Source of the DNA: a virus | Length of the DNA stretch: 27,655 bases | Strand: one strand, 5' to 3' | Virus record (IMG/VR): IMGVR_UViG_3300042402_003870 | Coordinates: 1-27,655 of that record | Shown here: piece by piece, positions 13,965 through 22,300 of the stretch | Layout of the letters: every line of letters begins with the position of its first letter | How positions within the stretch are numbered: position 1 is the first letter of the stretch | Notes under the pieces: generated by a model | The model's input: only the letters and a program-made list of their open reading frames with translations | The model's database searches: none | What the model was told of the DNA's origin: nothing | Translations under genes and position numbers: made by a program

Positions 13965-13993
13965 AGTCCCAAGAGCATCACACTCTTGGGATT
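13965..13993 (-). terminator. Intrinsic terminator ending the leftward tail operon
   Basis: CCCAAGAG (13968-13975) and CTCTTGGG (13983-13990) form a perfect 8-bp stem around a 7-base loop; three more pairs (one G-T) extend it outward to 13965/13993. On the minus strand it is followed by CTTTTGTTTTATAC, a broken T-tract. It lies 45 bases after the stop of the 92-residue gene and before the GT2 gene. Confidence 0.75.
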
Positions 13994-13994
13994 A

Positions 13995-14023
13995 AGTTTA
14001 TAACATAACCAACATTTTGTCAA
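13995..14023 (-). promoter_or_regulatory. Possible leftward promoter TTGACA-N17-TAAACT
   Basis: On the minus strand TTGACA (14023-14018), a 17-base spacer and TAAACT (14000-13995) are found just after the tail-operon stop. It could serve the glycosyltransferase pair, but initiation would fall inside the adjoining terminator stem, so it is uncertain. Confidence 0.3.
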
Positions 14024-14037
14024 ATGTATATTTACAA

Positions 14038-14316
14038 TTATGGGACTGGAGGATATTCAGCTGTCACAAGTGCTACTACTGCATCTTGCAAGTCTTGATC
14101 TGTCCAGTTACCAATTGCTACGTAACTAGCACCTGACCATACGGTGTACCAGTTATGAGCATATGGATTGGTACTAATTTTGACCAATGATTTTACAGTT
14201 TGACCAACAGGATCATCAACCGCTTGAAGAATTTCAATTTGGTTGGTTGTTGCTGCTGGTTGAATTAATAAACTACCTGTTAAGTTGATGACTGGGTAGC
14301 CTGATGTTGTTGTCAT
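14038..14316 (-). CDS. Small tail-region protein of unknown function
   Basis: A 92-residue acidic protein with a Thr/Ser-rich start (MTTTSGYPVINLTGSLLIQPAATTNQIEI is in part beta-stranded), a central NPYAHNWYTVWSGASYVAIGNWTDQDLQDAVVALVTAEYPP and no membrane segment. The aromatic-rich C-terminal half and position at the end of the tail operon suggest a small virion or tail-accessory protein. It is the last gene before the intrinsic terminator. Family not recognised. Confidence 0.6.
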   Translation of the reverse strand: MTTTSGYPVINLTGSLLIQPAATTNQIEILQAVDDPVGQTVKSLVKISTNPYAHNWYTVWSGASYVAIGNWTDQDLQDAVVALVTAEYPPVP

Positions 14317-14340
14317 ATGTTATGTTATAATGTTTTGTTG

Positions 14341-14547
14341 TTATACTGTTACTTCTGTACCGCTGTCATCAGCACTCACTGGCGCGGTAAAAGATCCTTG
14401 TTGAGTTTGTTGTGCTTGTTGAACACGATTACCAATTTCTTGATTTAGAATTCGTAGATTTGATTGAGCTTGTTCAACACGAGCAAGTTCATCATAAGCA
14501 AGACTCTTGAGTTCTACTACTGTTAGATCAGATAATTTCTTTTCCAT
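14341..14547 (-). CDS. Small helical protein, paralogue of the adjacent gene
   Basis: A 68-residue protein with a predicted helical hairpin: DLTVVELKSLAYDELARVEQ followed by a second helix (SNLRILNQEIGNRVQQAQQ) and a disordered Gln/Ser/Thr tail. It aligns without gaps to the protein encoded at 14557-14742, with 21 identities in a 38-residue core by my count. The pair therefore arose by tandem duplication. Similar short helical proteins occur beside phage tail fibres; a chaperone or adaptor role for the fibre is conceivable but unproven. Confidence 0.65.
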   Translation of the reverse strand: MEKKLSDLTVVELKSLAYDELARVEQAQSNLRILNQEIGNRVQQAQQTQQGSFTAPVSADDSGTEVTV

Positions 14548-14556
14548 AACTTTATT

Positions 14557-14742
14557 TTATTGTTGTGATTGTGTAACTGGAGATGCGCCTTCAACACCTT
14601 GTTGTTGGCGATTACTTAGTTCTTGATTAAGAACTCGTAAATTGTTTTGTGACACGTTCAACTTGACAATTTCATCATAAGCAATTGCTTTTAATTGAAC
14701 GATGTTTAAATCTGCTAATGTAATCTGTTTTTGTTCTTCCAT
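14557..14742 (-). CDS. Small helical protein, paralogue of the adjacent gene
   Basis: A 61-residue protein whose core (DLNIVQLKAIAYDEIVKL, then NNLRVLNQELSNRQQQ) matches the next gene downstream (14341-14547). The conserved residues are concentrated in AYDE, NLR, LNQE and NR, suggesting a shared helix-turn-helix packing or coiled-coil interface. It is first of the pair, 56 bases after the sulfotransferase stop, with a candidate upstream element in that gap. The function is unknown. Gln-rich tails occur in both copies but differ in sequence. Confidence 0.65.
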   Translation of the reverse strand: MEEQKQITLADLNIVQLKAIAYDEIVKLNVSQNNLRVLNQELSNRQQQGVEGASPVTQSQQ

Positions 14743-14763
14743 AAAAAATGTTTTAAATGTTAC

Positions 14764-14773
14764 TAATAAATAT
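14764..14773 (-). promoter_or_regulatory. Candidate upstream element ATATTTATTA
   Basis: The same 10-mer as at 6113-6122 and 16332-16341, on the minus strand, here 21 bases before the ATG of the first paralogous helical gene. Position in a short intergenic gap and identical orientation support a regulatory role, but the gap is A/T-rich. Confidence 0.25.
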
Positions 14774-14798
14774 TACTAAATGACCAAAAAATGTAATT

Positions 14799-15629
14799 TT
14801 AATACTCATAATTGAATGCTTTATAGAACCAAGCAAATCTATTATATATGTTATCACAATTGTGTTTGCCAAGCACTTCCAAATAATCATTTGGTACTGG
14901 TTTAATGACTCTTTGAATACTATGATCTCCAAATGGAATGTGCATTCTATCATCTTCAACCGTCTTTTGTTCTACATTATTAAAATCGTGTTGATAGAAT
15001 GGTAACCCCAAGTATTCATATACACGTTCCATTTCTCTTTGGGGATTGCTAGTAAAGTTTTCAAACTTGATAAACAAACATTTCTTGCTCAACTTTCTCA
15101 TGATTGTATCATACAATACATCCATACTCACAGCAAGTGGGGGGGCTTGTAGTAAAAAGTAATCTATACGTTTGTCTACAGTTGTGTTTCGTAATTCATT
15201 CCAATTTTGTAAACCCGCATCAATGTTTTGATGTTGTCTCCACTTCTTCTCCATACTAGCAACAACCGCTCTCAAATCTCTTACCATCACAATAACTTTA
15301 GGATCTGGATAATACCAATTCAAAAAGTCATAGGTTACACTCCAACCTCTACTCTTATCAATTACATACTTTTTGTCAGTAATTGCATTAAAGTAAGCAA
15401 ACATGCCCTCTTTGCATAGTGCTTTAAATGCGGGTTCTACAACATTAATATCTTGAGCTTTAAACTCAATATTAGTGGAATAGATATTTCTAGCATTGAG
15501 AAATATTTCAATGAGACCACTGGTTGGAGTAGCATAAAAATCAGGATTTTGTGCTAACACATTTTGCAGTAGTGTTGAACCGCAACGAGGCAATGAGCAT
15601 TGAAAAAAAATACGTTCTACCATATACAT
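14799..15629 (-). CDS. PAPS-dependent sulfotransferase
   Basis: A 276-residue sulfotransferase. The 5'-phosphosulfate loop is SLPRCGSTLLQNVL (12-25) right after the first strand, and the 3'-phosphate-binding segment is MVRDLRAVVASMEKKW (115-130), with R117 and S125 in the expected positions. The C-terminal PFYQHDF and the His/Arg-rich end resemble the aspartyl/tyrosyl and glycan sulfotransferases found in bacteria and some marine phages. It would transfer sulfate from PAPS to a hydroxyl of a glycan, protein or small molecule. The gene sits among tail genes. Its first codons lie in a terminator hairpin belonging to the upstream gene; ATG 15629 is in the loop and ATG 15623 at the stem edge. Confidence 0.87.
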   Translation of the reverse strand: MYMVERIFFQCSLPRCGSTLLQNVLAQNPDFYATPTSGLIEIFLNARNIYSTNIEFKAQDINVVEPAFKALCKEGMFAYFNAITDKKYVIDKSRGWSVTYDFLNWYYPDPKVIVMVRDLRAVVASMEKKWRQHQNIDAGLQNWNELRNTTVDKRIDYFLLQAPPLAVSMDVLYDTIMRKLSKKCLFIKFENFTSNPQREMERVYEYLGLPFYQHDFNNVEQKTVEDDRMHIPFGDHSIQRVIKPVPNDYLEVLGKHNCDNIYNRFAWFYKAFNYEY

Positions 15630-15648
15630 TTAACTAGGTAGAACGTAT
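15603..15648 (-). terminator. Intrinsic terminator overlapping the sulfotransferase start
   Basis: On the minus strand ATACGTTCTACC (15648-15637), a 15-base loop and GGTAGAACGTAT (15621-15610) form a perfect 12-bp stem followed by seven more T (15609-15603). It lies 27 bases after the stop of the Ig-domain gene. Both possible sulfotransferase starts are in the loop or stem, and the U-tract encodes Ile-Phe-Phe of its first beta strand. Confidence 0.85.
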
Positions 15649-15674
15649 CTATTTGGATTTATTTTATTTCAAAC

Positions 15675-16316
15675 TTATGGACCAGGAGGTAAACTGCCAG
15701 TTACATTTAATGTAACATTGTTGGTTGTAACAGTACCACCCGCATTATTTACACTAGCAAAGTAACTTGCTACATCACTAAATGAAGCACTTACGATTGT
15801 CAAAGTAGTAGAGGTAGCACCAGAAATTGCACTACTATTCTTGTACCATTGAGTACTCAATGGCAAACTACCAGTAGCTTCAAATGAGAATGTAGCGTCT
15901 TGACCTGTTCCAATAGTTACGCTAGTGGGTTGTAGAGTAATAGTTGGAGATATTGGAGCCCATGGTAGAGGAGGTTGAATTACTGGAGGATCAATTTGTG
16001 TATAAATTGAATTTGCAGCACCAGCTTCAATACTGGTCTTTTGTTGTACACCCATTGAATCAAATACCCAACTCAATACTTGAGGCTCAGTTAATTGATT
16101 GTATGGAGTGAAATTACTGCCACTGTGATAGGTAACGCCTGTGGTACCGTATAAACGGCTATTGTAGACACTACCACTTAAACTACCAGTAGCAACAGTC
16201 ATGTTGCCTAGACAGTCCCAGTGTACAGTAAATACTACATCAGTTTCAGCATCATATGTTGGATAACAGTCTAAGTTTGTGACTTTCCATGTAATTGTAG
16301 GTACGTTTTCGCTCAT
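15675..16316 (-). CDS. Tail protein: DUF7936-like N-terminus plus Ig-like domain
   Basis: A 213-residue virion-type protein. Residues 1-115 (TWKVTNLDCYP, then DVVFTVHWDC, later PYNQLTEPQVLSWV) match a small tail-associated domain common in large phages (DUF7936-like, from memory). A Pro-rich linker (DPPVIQPPLPWAP) leads to an Ig-like domain at about 122-207: TLQPTSVTIGTGQDATFSFEA, the tryptophan in STQWYKN and TTLTIVSASFSDVASYFASV, a standard I-set core without the disulfide. Ig-like domains on phage tails and capsids bind surface glycans weakly. It lies directly downstream of the giant fibre and ends at a strong terminator. Confidence 0.75.
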   Translation of the reverse strand: MSENVPTITWKVTNLDCYPTYDAETDVVFTVHWDCLGNMTVATGSLSGSVYNSRLYGTTGVTYHSGSNFTPYNQLTEPQVLSWVFDSMGVQQKTSIEAGAANSIYTQIDPPVIQPPLPWAPISPTITLQPTSVTIGTGQDATFSFEATGSLPLSTQWYKNSSAISGATSTTLTIVSASFSDVASYFASVNNAGGTVTTNNVTLNVTGSLPPGP

Positions 16317-16331
16317 AAATTATGTGTTTAA

Positions 16332-16341
16332 TAATAAATAT
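16332..16341 (-). promoter_or_regulatory. Candidate upstream element ATATTTATTA
   Basis: Third copy of this minus-strand 10-mer, 15 bases before the ATG of the DUF7936-like/Ig gene, in the 34-base gap after the giant fibre gene. Confidence 0.25.
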
Positions 16342-16350
16342 CTGATTGTT

Positions 16351-19300
16351 TTATTTGGATTCTAAAATTTGAACTTTGGCTTCAAGTGTTTTGACTTTGG
16401 TACTTAATTCTTGTACTGCTTTGATAAGTGGTATCATTAAATTGCCTGGGGTAGCTTCTAACTTATCTGGGTTATCCTCATATACTAATTTTAGAAATTC
16501 TACACCTTCTTCTTCTTGAAGTGCTTTTAATTCTTGTGCAATAAATCCAGCTTGTATGACACTATCTTTTTTGCTACCATCTCTATTACCGTCAGTATAC
16601 CATTCTCTACGATCCCATTTGAAGGTTACAGGTCTTAATTTCTCTACAAAACTTAGACCAAGTTGAATGTCAGTAATATCGGTTTTATCTCTAAAATCTG
16701 ATAAAGCAGTAATAGTAGTAACTTGACAACGTAATGAAGTTACACTTGAATTACCCAATGTTATTTGATTGGTAGCTGTAGCTGATGAAGGTTCGGCTGA
16801 AGCGCCGATTATAGTTAGATTTATACCACCTGTTACTGTGGTACCAGCATTAGCACCAAATGCACTATTGGTATAACCTGAAATATTATTTATTAATGCT
16901 TTATAACCAAATGCACTATTACTATTTGCAGTTCCGGTCGTCCGTTGATTTCTTAAAGTGTAAGCTCCAAATGCACTATTAGCATTGAAACCACTATATC
17001 TTAATGCTTCAAATCCAAAGGCACTATTACTTACACCGCCACCAGCCTCAGACGCCCTAGATCCCATTGCAGTATTTCTTTGGCTAAACTGACCATTTGA
17101 ACCACTTAGTAATGTTTTATAACCAAAAGCTGTATTATCACTAGCAGTAGTTAAATTTCTCAACGCCATATGACCAAATGCACTATTTCTCGAACCTGTA
17201 GTGCTAGTATATAATGCTTGGTAACCAAACGCGTTGTTATTGCTTGTAGTATTAGCAAATAAAGCTTTGTAACCGAAAGAATTATTGTTTGAACCAGTTG
17301 TATTAGAATATAAAGATCTATATCCAAATGCACTATTATTATTACCAATAGTATTTAATGTCAATGCTAAATAACCAAAAGCATTATTATGATAACCAAA
17401 TGTATTTGATTCTAACGCCCAATTACCAAATGCATTATTTTTAATACCAGTTGTGTTTTTTCTTAAAGCATAAGCGCCAAACGCAGAATTGTTTTCTCCA
17501 GTCGTGTTATATCTCATTGATTCATAACCGAAGGAATTATTATAATTACCAAGTGTATTATTTCGCAATACTTGAGCACCAAAAGCACAATTCAGATTGC
17601 CTTCTATATTTTCATACAAAGTACCATATCCAAATGCACTATTATTATTACCAATAGTATTACTATACATTGAATACATACCAAATGCACTGTTACTATA
17701 ACCAAATGTGTTACTATACAATGATTGAGCACCAAATGCATCGTTATTAATACCCTCTGTATTACTAAATAACGCTTGATAACCTACTGCTGTATTATAT
17801 TCCCCAAATGTGTTACTATACAATGCTTTATAACCAATAGCACTATTATAAAAACCTGTAGTATTAGATGATAAAGCGCCGTTACCTATAACAGTATTAG
17901 TAACAACATTGCCTGATCCTCTACCTATACTTAATCCATCTATGATACTTGTAGCGTTACTACCGCTTACATGTAATTTGCCTGATGGATTGTTTGTGCC
18001 TATGCCTACTTTATTATTTATAACAACAAAGTCATTAACACCATATTGACCGCCTACAATTCTATCGTTAGCGAATACTTCGAATACTGGTAAACCGGCA
18101 CTGTTATTTACACTCATCAAGCTATCACTTAGATCATCTACAACACTAAACAATGTACCACTTGTACCATCTGCTCTGATTACGGTTGAACCAGCAGTTG
18201 TTGTAACTGTATGTAATTTAGCAACAGGAGCAGTTGTTCCAATGCCTACATTGGTACCATAACCAACAGACATAATTACATCAGGAGTAACACCAGCAGA
18301 TCTGTTTATAGCAAAATCAATTCTTGTATCTGTATTACTATTCCAATATGGTCGTATCCAAGCATTATAATTTGTACTGGTATCAAACCTCATCACAATA
18401 CCATTTGCTTGTGTACTAGCTATGTCTAATTTAGCGCCTGGACTATCTAATCCTATACCTATATTTCCGCCAGCTCCAATAAATAATGGTACTGTACCAG
18501 CAGTAGTATTATTAAAACTAAAACCATATTGGTTTGATGGAAAATTGTTTCTTAACTGCCATGTAGGTACACCCGTTCTGGTTATAGTAATATAAGGAGC
18601 AGTTGCATCATCTAAGTGTAATTTACCGCTTGGACTTGTTGTACCTATACCTACGTTACCAACATCAGTAATTGTCATTTTTACTGTTGGATCTGTAAGA
18701 ACGCCTCTAGTGTATATATCTAAAATTCCCCCAGCACTTCCAGCACTAACCGGCCTATTTCTAAACACAACATGACTATATAGTCCTAATGCGAGAGATG
18801 TTGGGTTAGCATCAGCAGAACCATCTATCAAATTTAATGTATGAGTATAAACACTAGAATTTGTAGTAATATCAGCGTTTATAAACATTGCTCTGGTATT
18901 AACAGCGAGTGTTCCTGCGGAAACATATAATTTAGCAGTAGGACTAGTTGTACCTATACCTACACTACCTCCTGCTGGATTTAAAGCTAATGGATATTGT
19001 CCAGTGCCGTATAGTTGTGATTGAATTACACCAATATTGTTCGTGGTATCAATACCTAGCGCTAGACGTTTAGCTGTATTGGTTGCTCCACGAATAACAA
19101 GTTGTCCGATACCATTATCTGCAAATGATACACCTGTTGCATCTGCTTCTATTGTTGTTTTATTGGAAGGATTACTTGTACCAATACCTACTCTACTACC
19201 ACTGATAACAAAGTCATTGGCATTGTATTTACCCATCACAACTCTATTATTGCTAAATGCTTCCATGACGGGTAGACCAGCAATTGTATTTACACTAAAT

Positions 19301-22300
19301 AAACTACCACTCAATTGATCTGTTACTTCAAATAGAGTACCATTACCACCGTCAATCTTCAATACACTCAAATTACTACCACTAGCATAAGCATTTAGTT
19401 TGCTAATAGGACTTGATGTGCCTATACCAATATTGCCGGTACCAGTGACACGCATTCTTTCTGTGCCTGTGCCAATTGCACCTGTGCCTGTATAAAAACG
19501 AATTGCATTTTGAGCTCCACCTGAAGAATCAAAATCTATATAATAATTTGTGGTTCTTATTCCCGTCGAATAAGTTGGGTTGGTATTATCAATAAAGAAA
19601 TATGAACGAGTTGTACCACCACTATCTTGTAACGATATACCTCCTGTAGTTCCAGGATAAATTGATAGTTTTTGATTTTGAACAGTTGTGCCTATACCTA
19701 CATTACCATTTGTATCTATACGTAGTCTTTCAGTACCGCCTGTTTTGAATGTTAGTGTATCAGCGGCTGCCCAATCCATACCTGTATTGGTATCTTGATT
19801 GAAAGTATAATATGGATCGTGATTACCATAAATAACTGCGCCTGTAGTATCTCCAGCATACACAGTTCCAGAACTATTTATGGTAAATATTGCATTGGTT
19901 GAACCTCCTCTAATTCTAAACGGAGTATAATTGTTACCTACTGCAGCTGCGTATTGATAACCAACGCCAATTGCACCACCACCAAAACTTGCGTTGGTAG
20001 ATCTTACAAACAAGAATGAACCTGAAGCAGTATTTGTACCTTCAGTTTGTATTTGTAATCCAGATGTTGTAGTTGATGTGCCTATGCCTACATAACCACC
20101 ATTTGTAATTCTTACTCTTTCAGCATTATCCAAATCAAATCCACTTGTATGTAATGCCATTCCAACTGTTCTATTATAACCCGCTCCATCTTCACTTACA
20201 GCGTATATACAAGCAGCTTTACCTTTGGTATTTATGCCATCGATGGAACCATTCATCTTGATGCCCCACTTAGCACCAGCATTAGATACAGATGCTGGAT
20301 TATTACCAAACGGAGCGGTTAATACCATAAAGTCATTAACTTTATTAGCATCCATAAATGTACTAGTAGAAGCAGTACCAAGTTGAATTCTTGAACCAGT
20401 ATTGTTTGTTGCAATAACTGTTAATGTAGCACTTGGACTTGATGTACCTATACCAACATTACCACCTTGTTCATTTAACCAACTATTTTTTCCTGCTACA
20501 CCAAAACTATGATTTCTTGTCCATGTAGATCCATCTGATGTAGAGATTCCACCCATGTCTATAGCTTGACTAGAGAGGTTGGGGCAGAAAATTCTCATTC
20601 CTGCGGTTGATGAATCTAATCCAAATCCAGTTCTTACATTCGTTGAAGTTTCTCCGATCAATAAAACTTGACCAACGTTATTAGCTTTAGCCAAATCTAA
20701 CAATACTCTTGGACTGCTCGTACCTATACCCACATTACCATTTGTGTCTATACGTATTCTTTCGGATGTACCACCTAAAGTAAGAATATTACTGGAACTA
20801 CGAACATCTGATGCACCAATTGTAACGCCGTTAGCAGTAAGATTACTTGAAAAAAATCCAGTTCCAGTAACTTCTAACTTATATCCAGGACTTGTTGTAC
20901 CTATACCAACATTACCATCTGATAGAATACGCATTCTTTCAGTATTAGTTGTACTAAATACTATTGGTATATTACTTACATTACCAATTACTAAAGAAGT
21001 TGGATGTGGTGAACCAAGAGTACTTGTTCCAAAATATGCTTGACCAGCAGCAGTAACTCCAAAGTTTGTACTAGCAGCAGATCCGCCTAACATACCCATT
21101 ATTAACACCGCATCTGATGCAGCTTTTATCTGAAATTGAGATACACTGGTAGTAGTATCTGAATCAAGACGCATTATTGTTTGTCCAGATCCACTTATAT
21201 GTAACTTACTAGCAGGACTTGTTGTACCTATACCTACGTTACCGCCAAGAGGATTTAAAACTATTGGATATGTTAAACCGCCACCAACCGTAGCATGTTT
21301 TCCTTGAAACCAAACGCTAAACGGAGTAGTAACCATTCTGCCCACCGCCAATTGAACACCCAAACTATTAACTGAAAAAATTGATGGATCACCCGGAGTT
21401 AACGTTGGGTCCATTGATCCGCCATAAGCTTCTAGTTTTGCTATTGGACTGGTTGTGCCTATACCAACGTTACCATTATATTGAAGAATCATTCTTGGCG
21501 TATTACCTGTACCAGTACCATAATGATGTGTCCAAAATCTAACATTTTGACTATAATTACCACCATTTGGAGCAGGAGCGTTTACGCTCTGTATATCCAT
21601 ACCACTAAAACCATCGGTATTAACTGCTCCACTGTTACTACCATAACCAATTGCTCTAGTAGAGCCTTGTTCATACCCATTCTGTAAACCATCTAATAAA
21701 ATACTTCCATTTATGTGAAGTATTTGTCTAGGAGTACTAGTACCTATACCAACATTGCCAGATTTATTTATGACCATGTTCAAGTCCCAACCAGAACCAT
21801 TATAATCATAAAAAGCTATTCTACCAGCGTCAGCAGAAACATTGTCGGATCTACCAATTATATGAACTTGACCTGGGTATGTAGCATGATCCTTACCCCA
21901 CAGATACATACTTGGTTGTGTACTATCAGTAGTGTGAGTTATTGCTGTAACACCTGTGGTAGAAGCTTCACCAAATACACTATTTAATTTAACATTACCA
22001 GCAACATGTAGTAGTTGTGATGGAGTTGTTGTGCCTATGCCAATATTACCGCTGCTATCTACACGCATTCTTTCTGTTGACGTTGTTGAGATTGTAACAG
22101 AACCGGCTTCTGTTGAAAATAATTGTAGTTGACCAGTTCCTTTGTGTTCTAGTCTACTATTAGCATTTGCACCGGTATCATAACGAATTAATCTTAAACC
22201 AAAATCCGGATAAGTCGCGTCTCCAATTAAATCTACATAAGAATTACCATTACCACTTCTACCACTTCCAATTTCCAATCTCGCATCTGAAGTAGTGGCG

